DNA of 64,000 nucleotides from Bryobacterales bacterium (GCA_028819215.1 JAPPMG010000024.1:30347-94346), one strand, 5' to 3'; positions 18,661 through 28,573 are shown, counted from the first letter of the stretch. Notes: generated by a model not told the origin, from the letters alone. Numbers and translations are program-made.

Positions 18661-19728
18661 TCATCCGAGCCATTCGGCGAGGTGTTCGGCCACGAAGTCA
18701 TCGTCGACGAGATGCGGATAGGCGGCGCAGACCCGGTCAATCTCCGCACTCTGGCCGGGCGAGAGCCGCTCCCCCTCGTTTAGGCACCAATTTCCGGCCA
18801 GCAGCCCCTGTCTCCGCAGCACCTCATGAATGCCGGCTATGCATCCGGAGAACCCGTTGCGTGTGTCGAACAGGGCAGAGTTCGCGTCCGTAACCTCCGC
18901 GTTGAGGCGGAGCAGCGCGTTAGGGACGAGTCCAGAATCTGCCCCCATGGACTCCCGGCACTGCCGCCAGTAATCACAAGCCGTCTTGGTCCACACAGCC
19001 CAGTGGCCAAGCAGGCCGCCCACGAACGCGGCGGACGCACCTCCGCTCGCATAGCTGGTCAGCAGATCGCCGATGATGTTGTCGTCATTGCCCGTATACA
19101 GCGCGATTTCGTCAGAACGCCCTGAATCGCAAACCGCTCGCAGCACCTCCAGCGTGCAATACCGATCGAATGGGGCCACCTTGATGGCCACCAAACCTTC
19201 GATCTCGCACATGTCGCGCCAGAACTCGCACGGCAGCGGAATGCCACCGACAGCGGGCTGCAGGTAGAAGCCCATGATCGGCATCACGCCAGCCACTGCC
19301 CGGGCGTGGGACAGCAGCTCGGCGTGGCTGGCTGTGCAAAGGCCCGCGAAGCCCAGTAATCCGACGTCGTAGCCGAGGTCCACAGCGAGACCCGCTTCGC
19401 TCACCGCTTGCGAGGTCGGGCCGAGGATTCCGGCGATGCGGATCGCGGCTCCGGACTCGTGCTCCGCACGCTCTCTCGTTGCTTCGGCGGCCAACTCGAG
19501 TACCGGGCGATACAATCCCACCGTCGGCTCGTGAATCGCAAACTGGGTGGTGTGGACGCCGACCGCCACTCCGCCCGCCCCGGCCGCTAGGTAATAGCGA
19601 GTCAGGGCCTTTTGGCGGCGTTCGTCCAAGCGGCGCCGGGAATCCAGTGCCAGCGGATGCGCAGGAATCACCGCTCCGGCGCGCAGCCGAGAGACCACCG
19701 AATCCTCCGCATCCGGGAGAGCGGACAT
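18661..19728 (-). CDS. DHDPS-family TIM-barrel protein
   Basis: A 355-aa cytoplasmic protein related to dihydrodipicolinate synthase/N-acetylneuraminate lyase. It shows VIPAHPLALD at the N-terminus, GVAVGVHTTQF in place of the usual GTTGE loop, IMGFYLQPAVGG, and a candidate Schiff-base Lys in VAIKVAPFDRY. The departure in the substrate loop suggests an unusual 2-oxo acid or a changed activity. It starts 34 bases after the selenoprotein stop and is followed 109 bases later by the PVC dehydrogenase, so all are likely in one transcript. Confidence 0.75.
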   Translation of the reverse strand: MSALPDAEDSVVSRLRAGAVIPAHPLALDSRRRLDERRQKALTRYYLAAGAGGVAVGVHTTQFAIHEPTVGLYRPVLELAAEATRERAEHESGAAIRIAGILGPTSQAVSEAGLAVDLGYDVGLLGFAGLCTASHAELLSHARAVAGVMPIMGFYLQPAVGGIPLPCEFWRDMCEIEGLVAIKVAPFDRYCTLEVLRAVCDSGRSDEIALYTGNDDNIIGDLLTSYASGGASAAFVGGLLGHWAVWTKTACDYWRQCRESMGADSGLVPNALLRLNAEVTDANSALFDTRNGFSGCIAGIHEVLRRQGLLAGNWCLNEGERLSPGQSAEIDRVCAAYPHLVDDDFVAEHLAEWLG

Positions 19729-19762
19729 GGCCAGATCCGAGTCCCGAGACGTATCTAGCCGA

Positions 19763-20308
19763 CTACGAGTCGGCAGCGACCTCGCCCGTCAAGCGGCCAA
19801 CGATTGCGGCCAGCACCGCAGACGCGCGCTCTTCGATCTCTTCGGGCAGCTGGTCTTGGATTGGGTGCGGCACGTAGACCGCGTCCAAGTCCGCCCGGCC
19901 CAACGCCGAGGCTTGCGCCCGTGCCGCCGACCGGAATACGTCGGTGGCTATCGGCACTGTGGGGATGCCCGAGTTTTCGAGTCGAACCGAGTCGTGCAAA
20001 CTGCACGTCGTGCAGGACCCTCAATCGGCTAGGGCCTCGATCACCGCCTGCGGCTGAGCCTTGCGGATATCCGTAAGCACCGCCTCGGGAGCTGGTTTCG
20101 CGAACGTAGGCTTGCGAAAGCGCAACACCTCCGACACCCCGTAGCGCTCCCTGAGCAAGGCATCGACGCGATCGAGGAAGACCTCTCCCCCGCCCTTGCT
20201 GATATCCAGAAGCGCGATTCGCGCACCTCCAACGGATGCAAGCCTCGGAGGCGCCGAGCCTTCCGGCAAGGGCCGTTCGTCAAGCGGACTCACGACTGTG
20301 AGCGACAT
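19763..20308 (-). CDS. UGSC-family selenoprotein with in-frame TGA (Sec96)
   Basis: Read through a TGA at 20023-20021, this is a single 181-aa protein. The two halves share one frame and together match the UGSC (seleno)protein family: ARIALLDISKGGGEVFLDRV and VLRFRKPTFAKPAPE before, and D-U-G-S-C-T-T-C-S-L-H-D-S-V after, then GIPTVPIATDVF and AVYVPHPIQDQ. Sec96 lies in a UxxC motif (Sec96/Cys99), overlapping a CxxC (Cys99/Cys102). A strong GGAGG lies nine bases before the ATG. Downstream of the TGA is a hairpin fitting the bacterial SECIS rule (separate entry). The family's reaction is not established; redox chemistry is likely. A pipeline that treats TGA only as stop will split it in two. 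Nonsense mutation is unlikely because both halves are intact. Confidence 0.9.
19993..20007 (-). promoter_or_regulatory. Bacterial SECIS hairpin
   Basis: Minus strand: stem CGTGCA / TGCACG (6 bp, perfect) closing loop GTT. The loop begins 20 bases after the TGA and its first base is G, which meets the known bSECIS pattern (loop 16-37 bases past UGA, G in the first two loop positions). A competing hairpin CTGCAC-GAC-GTGCAG nearer the TGA is also possible. Confidence 0.75.
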
Positions 20309-20395
20309 ACTGTTGTGCCTCCGGCGCTGAGCGCCTCAAACAGAGTAGCAACCCCCAAGCGCGCCGCCAAGGACCTGAATCTGGCAGCAGCGGGC

Positions 20396-21970
20396 TCAAG
20401 CGAACTGGTAGCTGACCATCTGGCTGCCGCGCGGTCCGGTGGCCCACGACCCCAGCACGGCTGAGAACTTCCCTGCGGGCCCGCCAGCCACCATCACGCG
20501 AACCGACTCGGGCCGCCGGAACTTCCGGTAGCACCGCACGCCCCGGATCACGCACTCGTCATAGAAGCCGGCTTCGTGCGTGCCCTCTCCGCCGTCTCCG
20601 TCGTATTCGCTCACCGGCACGCCGGTGTTCTCGAACAGGAACTCCACGACATCGCGCTTCGTAAAGCCGCCGCGACCCAACGTCGCCGCATGCTCGGGGC
20701 CGATCACAACGACCGCCTCCGACCGCTTGCAGACGCGATAAGACCACAGGTTCGCGAGCACTGGGCAGATGGCGCGCAGCAGCACCCTAGGCTCGCGCGC
20801 CTTGTGCTCGCTCACCGGGCGCGGCGGCTCGGCGCAGAAGAACGTGACGGCATTGCGACCCGCGTCGATTCCGAAGTCTTCGGACAGCGGCCCCCACGGG
20901 CTCGCCTCCTCGTTCTCGCCGATCACGAAGCTGAACCGGCCCGGGTTCCCCATCGTCGACATATCGATCCGGCCGGGAGCCGCGCCACCGAGGTTGCGCA
21001 GGATCAGCTGCAATGCCCGGCCGATCGTGGAGTTGGCGCGCGCCGCATTCGAGAACACGTTGCTGCCGCAAGCGAATCCGAGTTCCAGGCGGACCGGACC
21101 GTTCACGATGGCTAGGGGGGCGGCGAAGTGAGTGGTGCCCTGCACTCCGTGGATGTCGAGGCGCTCGTCGCACAGAGCGCGGACCGCGGGGACGAGCACC
21201 CGCATATATTCGGGCCGGCAGCCCGCCATGACAGCATTCGCCGCGATCTTCTCCACGCTGGCCGCGCCAAAGTTCGGCGGGACGTGGGCGACCACCTCGT
21301 CCGGGGACAACCCGCTCTCTGCCAGCATGCGCTCAACTCGCTCCACTGTCGGCGGCACTACCGGCAGAGGGTCGGCATAGCCGCTCTCGTAGCACCATTC
21401 CTCGGCATCGGCCTCGGTGGGCAGGTCGATTCTCGAAGCCCGGCCTGCCCGGCGGGAATACAGATCGGGAATGTCGGCAGCGGCCGTATCCGACTCCGGC
21501 TCCAGATGGCGCGAAACGCATCCCGGCTGGAAATCCGGGTTGCCGTCACCGGGCCGGGCCAGCTCGGGATCCGGCACCTCCAGCAGCTTTGCCAGCTTCC
21601 CGCCGAGGCGGTTCAGGTCGGCTTTGTCGAAGCCCTGCGAACTGGCCAGAACCCGGCCCGCCTGGTCCAGCAGGAACAGCGCCGGAACCGCCTCCAAGCC
21701 GAATCCGGCACTAGCCGTCAAGTCTCGATCGAAGCGCAGCGGCAGATCCGCACCCAGCGAGCGCATCAACTTCTCGGTTGACGCACGCTCGTTTTGAGAG
21801 ACGGCCAGCACGTGGTCGCCAGACCCAATGCTGCGGGCGAGGTTGTCCAAGTAGCGAAGCGCCAAGTGGCACGCCGGGCAGTCGGCCTTGAAGAAGGCGA
21901 GCAGGGAGGGGCCGGACGGTGGCTGGCCCGGCACTGGAGGCGCAACAACGCCGTTGGCGAGCATGGGCAT
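20396..21970 (-). CDS. Thioredoxin-like domain fused to a large unknown domain; UGSC partner
   Basis: A 524-aa protein without a signal peptide. Residues about 20-140 form a thioredoxin/TlpA-like domain with the redox motif CPAC (FFKADCPACHL) and the cis-Pro region EAVPALFLLD. Residues about 180-524 are a separate domain I do not recognise: EEWCYESGYADPLPVVPPT, HVPPNFGAASVEKIAANAVM, GTTHFAAPLAIVNGP, GFACGSNVFSNAARANSTIG and SFVIGENEEASPWGPL, with several conserved-looking Cys. It ends 87 bases before the selenoprotein start. A thiol donor next to a UxxC selenoprotein suggests a redox pair. ATG at 21964 is an alternative start. Confidence 0.7.
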   Translation of the reverse strand: MPMLANGVVAPPVPGQPPSGPSLLAFFKADCPACHLALRYLDNLARSIGSGDHVLAVSQNERASTEKLMRSLGADLPLRFDRDLTASAGFGLEAVPALFLLDQAGRVLASSQGFDKADLNRLGGKLAKLLEVPDPELARPGDGNPDFQPGCVSRHLEPESDTAAADIPDLYSRRAGRASRIDLPTEADAEEWCYESGYADPLPVVPPTVERVERMLAESGLSPDEVVAHVPPNFGAASVEKIAANAVMAGCRPEYMRVLVPAVRALCDERLDIHGVQGTTHFAAPLAIVNGPVRLELGFACGSNVFSNAARANSTIGRALQLILRNLGGAAPGRIDMSTMGNPGRFSFVIGENEEASPWGPLSEDFGIDAGRNAVTFFCAEPPRPVSEHKAREPRVLLRAICPVLANLWSYRVCKRSEAVVVIGPEHAATLGRGGFTKRDVVEFLFENTGVPVSEYDGDGGEGTHEAGFYDECVIRGVRCYRKFRRPESVRVMVAGGPAGKFSAVLGSWATGPRGSQMVSYQFA

Positions 21971-22179
21971 GATTCTGGGCGCGGAGCATCGACCGCGCCT
22001 GCGAGCCCCATCCTACAAGAAGCGCCCCTGCCCGTCTCAAATCGGCCTCATAGCGCAGGCCTGGACAATTCCCGGAAACGGGTTGGGAGATCAAAACTCC
22101 CAAAAAACGTGCGGAGGGTACGCGGGCGTCTCGATTGCTACACTAGCTATGTAAGCGAGGCGTTGCTCTCCCGCCCGCA

Positions 22180-22866
22180 ATGAAGTTCGGCGTCATCATT
22201 TTTCCGGGCTCGAACTGTGATCACGACGCGCTCTACGCGCTAACGCACAACCTCGGCCAGCAAGCGGCGGAGATCTGGCACGAGTCCGAAGAGCTGGGTG
22301 ACGTGGATGCAGTCTTCGTGCCCGGCGGATTCTCCTACGGCGACTACCTGCGTTGCGGCGCAATCGCCCGGTTTTCGCCGGTCATCCGCTCCTTGCGGCG
22401 CTTTGCGGATTCCGGCGGGCTGGTGATCGGGGTGTGCAACGGCTTTCAGATCTTGTGTGAGGCGGGCCTGCTGGACGGCGCCCTGATCCGCAATCAAGAC
22501 CTGCGTTTCGTGTGCCGGACGGTCGACCTAGTCCCGGGCACTCTGGACTCGGCCTTCACCTCGGCGTGCCAGCCCGACAGGCCGCTAAGGATCCCAATCG
22601 CCCACGGCGAGGGCTGCTTCTTCGCCGACAAGGCCACTTTGGACCGGATCGAAGCCGAGGATCGCGTCGCCTTCCGATACTCAGGAAACAATCCCAACGG
22701 GTCGAGCCGAGACATCGCCGGCGTGCTGAGCGAGGGACGCAACGTGCTCGGCATGATGCCGCACCCCGAACGCGCCTGCGACAGCGCCGTGGGCTCCACG
22801 GATGGAACCGCAGTCTTTCGGTCCATGATTGCCGCGGCCGGGAAAAGCCTTCGCCATGCAGGCTGA
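22180..22866 (+). CDS. purQ: Phosphoribosylformylglycinamidine synthase, glutaminase subunit
   Basis: A 228-aa class I glutamine amidotransferase. [15 protein letters not shown] at the N-terminus, [12 protein letters not shown], the nucleophile Cys in GVCNGFQIL, and the C-terminal His-Glu region [11 protein letters not shown] are all present. PurQ supplies ammonia to PurL for conversion of FGAR to FGAM in purine synthesis. It overlaps purL by 11 bases and starts a purQ-purL-purF operon. The small third subunit gene, purS, is not found next to it. Confidence 0.95.
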   Translation: MKFGVIIFPGSNCDHDALYALTHNLGQQAAEIWHESEELGDVDAVFVPGGFSYGDYLRCGAIARFSPVIRSLRRFADSGGLVIGVCNGFQILCEAGLLDGALIRNQDLRFVCRTVDLVPGTLDSAFTSACQPDRPLRIPIAHGEGCFFADKATLDRIEAEDRVAFRYSGNNPNGSSRDIAGVLSEGRNVLGMMPHPERACDSAVGSTDGTAVFRSMIAAAGKSLRHAG

Positions 22867-25111
22867 AGTCGACGAGCGGACAGCCGCCGAACACGGTCTC
22901 ACGGCGGAGGAATACCGGCGGATCACCGACCGCATCGGACGCGTTCCGACACTGACCGAACTCGGAATTCTCAGTGTCATGTGGAGCGAGCACTGCTCGT
23001 ACAAGAGCTCGCGGCTGCACCTGAAGAAGCTTCCCACTCGAGGCGAACGGATCTTGGTCGGGCCGGGTGAGAACGCGGGCATCGTCGATATTGGCGGCGG
23101 CTGGGCGGCCGCCTTCAAGATCGAGTCGCACAACCACCCCAGCTATATCGAGCCGTTCCAAGGGGCGGCGACCGGGGTCGGCGGCATCTTGCGCGACATC
23201 TTCACCATGGGCGCCCGCCCGGTAGCAGTGCTCGACGCGCTGCGGTTCGGCCCTCCCGACGACCCGGAGAACGGCGCAGCCAACCGGCGGATCATCCGGG
23301 GGGTGGTCGAGGGCATCGCCCACTACGGCAACTGCATCGGAGTGCCCACGATCGGAGGGGAATGTTCCTTCGACCCGTGCTTCAGCGCGAATCCCTTGGT
23401 CAACGTCTTCGCACTCGGGGTGTTCCGGCAGGACTCGATCTTCCTCGGGTCCGCCAAGGGGCTCGGCAATCCCGTCATCTACGTGGGCGCCAAGACCGGC
23501 AGGGACGGCATCCAAGGGGCATCGATGGCTTCTGCCGAGTTCGACGAGGATTCCGAGGCCAAGCGCCCCAATGTCCAGGTTGGCGATCCGTTCCTGGAAA
23601 AACTCCTGCTCGAGGCATGCCTCGAGGCGATGCGCACGGGCGCGATTCTCGGCATCCAAGACATGGGTGCGGCTGGGCTGACCTGTTCGACCGCCGAGAT
23701 GGGCGGACGCGGCGGCGTCGGGATCGAGATCGAACTCGACCGGGTCCCGCAGCGCGAGAGCGGGATGACGCCCTACGAAATCATGCTCTCCGAATCGCAG
23801 GAGCGCATGCTGCTCGTGGCAGAGCGCGGTCGAGAGGGCGAGGTGCTGGCCGTCTTTCGAAAATGGGGGCTCGACGCCGTAGAGATCGGAACGGTCACGT
23901 CGGATCGGCTCTTGCGCGTCAAGCACGGCGGAAGCGTTGTGGCCGAACTGGACACGGGCTTTCTCAGCGACGACGCACCGCTCTACGACCGGCCGCACAG
24001 TGAGCCTCGCCGCACGGCGCCGCTGGACGGGCCGGTTCTGAGCGAACCGTCAGCCGCGGACTTGCTGGCTGGAATCGAAGCCCTGCTGGCTTCGCCCGAA
24101 CTCAATTCCAAGCGCTGGATCTGGGAGCAGTACGACCACCAGGTTCGGACGAATACGACGTCGGGCCCGGGTGCCGACGCCGCGGTGATCCGCATCAAGG
24201 AGGCAAGCGTCTCCCTTGCCATGTCACTGGACGGCAATTCGCGCTACTGCGCGCTCGACCCGCGCCTTGGCACGCAGCTGATCGTGGCTGAATGCTGCCG
24301 CAACCTCGCCACGGTCGGCGCGACTCCGATCGCCGCGACCAATAACCTCAACTTCGGCAATCCTGAAAAGCCAGAGATCATGGCCCAGCTCGTGGAATCG
24401 ATCGAAGGCATGGCCGAAGCGTGCCGCCATTTCGGCACCCCGATCACCGGCGGCAACGTCAGCCTGTACAACGAGACCCTGGGCGAAGGCATTGACCCGG
24501 CCCCCGTGCTGGGCATCGTAGGGATGCTGGAGCACATGGCCGCCCCGATCGGGACTTGCTTCACACACGCAGGAGACCTGGTCGTCCTGCTCGGCGGATT
24601 GCTGCCCGACTGCCAAGGCGATGAATTGCCCCGGAGGTTCGGATCGTCGCAATACGCCAAGACCCTGCTGGGGCAAACATGGGGCCTGCCGCCGACCCTG
24701 AACCTGGAGCACGAGGCGGGCGTGCACGAGGCCACGCGCAGCATTGTCCGCCAGAACCTCGCCCACTCGGCGCATGACGTCGGCAGCGGGGGCCTCGCTG
24801 TGGCGCTGGCCGAGTGCTGCTTCGGCCCGGAACCGATCGGGGCAACCATCGCGTTCGACACCAACCAGCCCCTGCTCTGCGCGATGTTCCACGAGTGCCC
24901 TTCCCGCGTGCTGCTTTCGCTGCCACGTGCGAACATAGGGGAAGTGGTCGCGATCGCGGCGTCGTTACACGTCCCGCTGGTCGAACTCGGCCACACCGGT
25001 GGTTCGACCCTGACGTTCGGGCTGAATTCAACCACCCGCATGGAAGCGCCGGTGGCGCGCCTGCGCAGAATCTGGGAGTCTTCGTTCGAAGCCTCTCTGG
25101 AGGCCCAATGA
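22856..25111 (+). CDS. purL: Phosphoribosylformylglycinamidine synthase, small-type PurL
   Basis: 751 aa, the length of the PurS/Q-dependent small PurL rather than the 1300-aa fused form. The ATG at 22856 overlaps the end of purQ. Motifs: [14 protein letters not shown] with the catalytic His, [51 protein letters not shown] and the second half [15 protein letters not shown] and [13 protein letters not shown]. It converts FGAR, ATP and ammonia to FGAM. The stop overlaps the purF start (ATGA). Confidence 0.95.
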   Translation: MQAEVDERTAAEHGLTAEEYRRITDRIGRVPTLTELGILSVMWSEHCSYKSSRLHLKKLPTRGERILVGPGENAGIVDIGGGWAAAFKIESHNHPSYIEPFQGAATGVGGILRDIFTMGARPVAVLDALRFGPPDDPENGAANRRIIRGVVEGIAHYGNCIGVPTIGGECSFDPCFSANPLVNVFALGVFRQDSIFLGSAKGLGNPVIYVGAKTGRDGIQGASMASAEFDEDSEAKRPNVQVGDPFLEKLLLEACLEAMRTGAILGIQDMGAAGLTCSTAEMGGRGGVGIEIELDRVPQRESGMTPYEIMLSESQERMLLVAERGREGEVLAVFRKWGLDAVEIGTVTSDRLLRVKHGGSVVAELDTGFLSDDAPLYDRPHSEPRRTAPLDGPVLSEPSAADLLAGIEALLASPELNSKRWIWEQYDHQVRTNTTSGPGADAAVIRIKEASVSLAMSLDGNSRYCALDPRLGTQLIVAECCRNLATVGATPIAATNNLNFGNPEKPEIMAQLVESIEGMAEACRHFGTPITGGNVSLYNETLGEGIDPAPVLGIVGMLEHMAAPIGTCFTHAGDLVVLLGGLLPDCQGDELPRRFGSSQYAKTLLGQTWGLPPTLNLEHEAGVHEATRSIVRQNLAHSAHDVGSGGLAVALAECCFGPEPIGATIAFDTNQPLLCAMFHECPSRVLLSLPRANIGEVVAIAASLHVPLVELGHTGGSTLTFGLNSTTRMEAPVARLRRIWESSFEASLEAQ

Positions 25112-26613
25112 GCGAACAGGCCGCGCCTACTCCGAGCCGGGTTGTCGAGGTGGACGCCGGGGACCGCTTCCGCGAGGAGTGTGGCATCTGCGCGATCTTC
25201 GGCCATCCGGAGGCCGCTAACCTGGCATATCTGGGCCTGTACGCCTTGCAGCACCGAGGCCAGGAGAGCGCGGGCATCTGCTCCAGCGACGGCGCGACCA
25301 TCCACACGCGCAAGGGAATGGGCCTGGTCAGCGAGATCTTTGGCGAGCACGAACTCCAACAGTTGACCGGCCACATGGCGATCGGCCACACGCGCTACTC
25401 GACTGCGGGCGATGTCGGCTCGCGCAATGCTCAGCCGTTCTACGTCGAGTGCAACAAGGGGGCATTGGCGGTCGCCCACAACGGCAACCTGACCAACGGC
25501 CACGCCCTGCGGGGGGCGATCGAGAAGAGCGGATCCATCTTTCACGCCACTAGCGACACCGAAGTCATTCCTCACCTGATGGCCCGCTCAACGGAGCAAA
25601 CGCTGGACACCGCGCTGCGCGAGTCGCTCTTGGAACTGGAAGGTGCATATTCGCTGGTCTTGCTGGGCACCAATCAGATCATCGTCGCCCGCGACCAGCG
25701 CGGATTCCGGCCGCTCGCCTACGGCACCATGCAGCACGAGGGGCGCAACGTCCACGTATTCGCCTCCGAGACCTGCGCCTTCGACCTTATCGGAGCGAAG
25801 TACCAAGGCGAGGTAGAGCCGGGCGAGATGGTCATCGTCACCGACCGGGGCGTGAGGAGACAGCGCTTCGCGCCACCGCTGAAACCTTCCCAGTGCGCCT
25901 TCGAGCACGTTTATTTCTCGCGCCCGGATTCGATTGTGTTCGGACGCTCGGTGCACAAGTCGCGCGAGGCCTTGGGCCGCATCCTAGCGAGAGAGAGCCC
26001 GGTCGAGGCCGATTGCGTGGTGCCCGTGCCGGACTCCGGCAACGCGGCGGCGCTCGGCTTCTCGAAGGAGTCGGGAATTCCCTTCAACATCGGACTCATC
26101 CGCAATCACTACGTGGGCCGCACGTTCATCGAGCCCAAGCAATCGATCCGCAATTTCGGGGTCAAGCTCAAGCTCAATCCGGTGAACCACCTGGTCGCCG
26201 GCCAGCGGGTGGTGCTGGTGGACGATTCACTGGTGCGCGGCACCACGAGCCGCAAGATCGTGGGGATCATGCGCGACGCAGGCGCAACAGAGGTCCACTT
26301 GCGCATCTCCTGCCCTCCCACCATTGCGTCGTGCTACTACGGAGTGGACACGCCCGACAAGGACGAGCTGATCGCCAACCGGATGACCGTCGAAGAGATC
26401 CGGGAGCACACCGGTGCCGACTCGCTCGCCTACCTGTCGCTGCAAGGACTCAAGCAGGCGGTCGGAGACAACAACGGCGGCAGGTACTGCTATTCGTGCT
26501 ACACCGGCTCGTATCCGACGGAACTCGTTGACGTCGATCAATTCGTCCAGGACCATCGCCAGAAGGATACCGCCGAGAATCCGATCGCATGGCGATCTAG
26601 GCCGAACGCGTAG
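25108..26613 (+). CDS. purF: Amidophosphoribosyltransferase
   Basis: 501 aa; ATG at 25108 overlaps the purL stop and has GGAGG upstream. After a short propeptide comes the N-terminal nucleophile Cys in [10 protein letters not shown] (Ntn glutaminase), then [24 protein letters not shown] and HNGNLTN. The phosphoribosyltransferase domain carries the PRPP motif [13 protein letters not shown]. The enzyme makes 5-phosphoribosylamine, the first step of purine synthesis. The propeptide implies self-processing as in the Bacillus type, whose Fe-S cluster may be present: Cys residues occur at [12 protein letters not shown] and YCYSCYTG. Confidence 0.95.
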   Translation: MSEQAAPTPSRVVEVDAGDRFREECGICAIFGHPEAANLAYLGLYALQHRGQESAGICSSDGATIHTRKGMGLVSEIFGEHELQQLTGHMAIGHTRYSTAGDVGSRNAQPFYVECNKGALAVAHNGNLTNGHALRGAIEKSGSIFHATSDTEVIPHLMARSTEQTLDTALRESLLELEGAYSLVLLGTNQIIVARDQRGFRPLAYGTMQHEGRNVHVFASETCAFDLIGAKYQGEVEPGEMVIVTDRGVRRQRFAPPLKPSQCAFEHVYFSRPDSIVFGRSVHKSREALGRILARESPVEADCVVPVPDSGNAAALGFSKESGIPFNIGLIRNHYVGRTFIEPKQSIRNFGVKLKLNPVNHLVAGQRVVLVDDSLVRGTTSRKIVGIMRDAGATEVHLRISCPPTIASCYYGVDTPDKDELIANRMTVEEIREHTGADSLAYLSLQGLKQAVGDNNGGRYCYSCYTGSYPTELVDVDQFVQDHRQKDTAENPIAWRSRPNA

Positions 26614-26717
26614 TCGGCGCCCAACCGCCGGCCTCTTCGACCGGGCAGCAGACAAGCGCTGTTGCTTGCGCGCAGATGCCCTCTGCCCAGAAGGCTCAAC
26701 GGTCCTCGCAGACGATG

Positions 26718-26723
26718 TATACT
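26718..26723 (+). promoter_or_regulatory. Candidate -10 element
   Basis: TATACT preceded by TG, about 48 bases before the GTG of the aldolase gene. The -35 region (TCAACG at about 16 bases) is poor, so this is tentative. Confidence 0.3.
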
Positions 26724-26732
26724 GTTGCCGTC

Positions 26733-26751
26733 CGGCGACTGCCAGTCGCCG
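26733..26751 (+). promoter_or_regulatory. Perfect 19-bp palindrome (operator or leader hairpin)
   Basis: CGGCGACTG, one base C, CAGTCGCCG: a 9-bp perfect inverted repeat between the candidate -10 and the Shine-Dalgarno GAGGGAG (26759-26765). It could be a repressor operator or an mRNA hairpin next to the ribosome site. No T run follows, so it is not a standard terminator. Confidence 0.55.
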
Positions 26752-26770
26752 TGATCTTGAGGGAGTCCAA

Positions 26771-27616
26771 GTGCAACGCAAGAATCTGTCCCGCCTTATC
26801 TTGGTGCCGCTGGCACTGGCCTGCGCCGTGCCGGCCCTAGCCGAAGAGCCGCGGATTTTCAACACCGTCAAGCAGAAGCTCGCGGAGGGCAAGCAGGTCG
26901 TTGGCGGCACGATCAATACCTCCGACCCGAACGTGTACTGCGCCATGGCGAATTCCGGGTTCGACTTTCTCTGGATCGAGATGCAACACAGCCCGCTGAA
27001 CTACGACCAAGTCGCGAAGATGATCTGGGCTTGCAAGGACGCACCGGCGATCCCCTTTATCCGGGTCCCGACACCCACGGAAGGCGACATCCAAAAGGCC
27101 ACTGACATCGGCGCGCTTGGAATCGTCGTCCCCATGGTGGACAGCGTCCAAGAGGCCGAGGACGGCGTGACCTACGCCAAGTTCCCGCCTCGGGGCAAGC
27201 GCAGCCGGGGCGGCGGCCAGTACGGTCGCCTCTGGGGATCCGACTACCGGGCCGTGGCCAATGACAACATCATGGTCGTCGTGATGATCGAATCGCCCGC
27301 GGGCGTCGACATTGTCGACAAGGTGGCGGCGATCGACGGCGTGGACGTGGTCTTCGCCGCGAGCGGCGACATCGGCAGCTTTACCGGCTGGGAGCGTGAC
27401 GATCCGCGCTACATGGCTCTGATCGAGGAGATCAAGGTCGAAACGCTCAAGGCCGGCAAGATCCTGGCCGGGCCGTTGGCCTGGCGCGACCGGGATGGCT
27501 TCATGTTCTTCCAGGGGCCTTCGGAAGGCAGCTTGATCCGGGACGGCGCAAGGGCGGCCCTGGAGCGACCGGCCGAGAAGATGGAGGACGTCGCCACCGG
27601 CGACGAGAGCAACTGA
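26771..27616 (+). CDS. Exported HpcH/HpaI-type aldolase
   Basis: 281 aa from GTG 26771, with GAGGGAG six bases upstream. A Sec signal (LILVPLALACAVPALAEE) precedes a HpaI/GarL-type barrel: VGGTINTSDPNVYCAMANSG, FLWIEMQHSPL, PFIRVPTP, ALGIVVPMVDS and the metal-binding Glu in VVMIESPAGVDIVDK. Cytoplasmic relatives cleave 4-hydroxy-2-oxo acids with a divalent metal. Export is unusual. Substrate unknown. The gene stands alone between purF and a convergent ctaB. Confidence 0.8.
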   Translation: MQRKNLSRLILVPLALACAVPALAEEPRIFNTVKQKLAEGKQVVGGTINTSDPNVYCAMANSGFDFLWIEMQHSPLNYDQVAKMIWACKDAPAIPFIRVPTPTEGDIQKATDIGALGIVVPMVDSVQEAEDGVTYAKFPPRGKRSRGGGQYGRLWGSDYRAVANDNIMVVVMIESPAGVDIVDKVAAIDGVDVVFAASGDIGSFTGWERDDPRYMALIEEIKVETLKAGKILAGPLAWRDRDGFMFFQGPSEGSLIRDGARAALERPAEKMEDVATGDESN

Positions 27617-27619
27617 CGC

Positions 27620-27645
27620 GCGCCGCCGCGCCGCGCTGGCGGCGC
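27620..27645. terminator. GC-rich hairpin between convergent genes
   Basis: GCGCCGCC, ten-base loop, GGCGGCGC; a perfect 8-bp stem just after the aldolase stop and before the end of ctaB. No T run on either strand, so intrinsic termination is uncertain. Confidence 0.4.
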
Positions 27646-27667
27646 AGGCAGGGGCTCGGACGAGCGG

Positions 27668-28573
27668 TCAGGGCTTGGCGACCAGCAGGAACAGGTATAG
27701 CAACGGCAGGTATAGCACCGAAGCCCGTAGCAAGTCTCTCGCGTCGCCGGCCGTACCGCTTTTGGCCAGTCGCACGCCCGCTGCGAGGTAGGCGCAGCCG
27801 AGCAGGAACGCTGGCACCATATACCACCAAGCTGCCATGCCCAGCCACGCCGGGGCCATCGAGAGCGGCACGAGCAGGGTCGAGCTGGCAATGATCTGAC
27901 GGTACGTCGATCTTCCCGAGGGCTCGATTACGGGCAGCATCCGGATTCCCGCCCGAGCGTAGTCCTCGCGGTACATCCACGCAATCGCGTAGAAGTGCGG
28001 GAATTGCCACAGGAACAGGACCCCGAACAGGACCCAGGCCTCGACGCCCAAGCTCCCGCGCAGGGCGGCCCAGCCCATCAGGGGCGGCACGGCTCCGGGG
28101 AACGCGCCCAAGGTGGTCGACCACCACGTGCGCGTCTTCAGCGGCGTATAGACGAGGTTATAGCTGACCACCGTGCACACGCCGAGCCAAAAGCTAAGCG
28201 CATTGACGCCAACGAACAAGTAGGCCAAGCCCGCGACCGTCAGGCCGGACGCATAGATCAATGCCGAACGCGACGGAACCCTGCCCGCGGGCAGCGGACG
28301 GGTCGCGGTGCGGCGCATGCGTGCATCCACGTCCCGCTCCCACCACTGATTCAAGGCACCCGTCCCGGCGGCCAGCAGCGCTGTCGCGAACAGGGCGTGA
28401 AGCATCTGCGCGGCCGGCAGCGCGCCGTCGGCTGCCAAGTAGCAGCCCATCGCCGTGGACATCAGGATGAGCCAGACGATCGATGGCTTGACCAACTCGT
28501 AGTAATCGGCCAGCACGGCCGCCGCACCGCTGTCGCCGGCAGCCCGCACGGTGGTCGGGAGGTTGGTGTTCAT
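27668..28573 (-). CDS. ctaB: Protoheme IX farnesyltransferase
   Basis: 301 aa with about eight to nine predicted membrane spans. The polyprenyl-diphosphate motif NQWWERDVDARMRRT (NxxxxxDxxD type) and the second acidic region YREDYARAGIRMLP are those of CtaB/CyoE (UbiA superfamily). It converts haem B to haem O for haem-copper oxidases. It closes the Rieske/cytochrome b operon, 29 bases after the cupredoxin gene, which hints that a terminal oxidase is coregulated elsewhere. Confidence 0.92.
   Translation of the reverse strand: MNTNLPTTVRAAGDSGAAAVLADYYELVKPSIVWLILMSTAMGCYLAADGALPAAQMLHALFATALLAAGTGALNQWWERDVDARMRRTATRPLPAGRVPSRSALIYASGLTVAGLAYLFVGVNALSFWLGVCTVVSYNLVYTPLKTRTWWSTTLGAFPGAVPPLMGWAALRGSLGVEAWVLFGVLFLWQFPHFYAIAWMYREDYARAGIRMLPVIEPSGRSTYRQIIASSTLLVPLSMAPAWLGMAAWWYMVPAFLLGCAYLAAGVRLAKSGTAGDARDLLRASVLYLPLLYLFLLVAKP

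Noticed and set aside
20000..20015. Hairpin CTGCAC-GAC-GTGCAG as the SECIS
   Set aside because: Its loop starts about 12 bases after the TGA, too near for the known range; the overlapping CGTGCA-GTT-TGCACG hairpin fits better.
20021..20023. The TGA as a simple nonsense mutation giving two genes
   Set aside because: Both halves match one family in one frame, the family name motif itself includes U at this place, and a SECIS-like hairpin follows.
22556..23998. A 480-codon minus-strand frame opposite purQ/purL
   Set aside because: Antisense to strongly conserved PurL; no start site or family.
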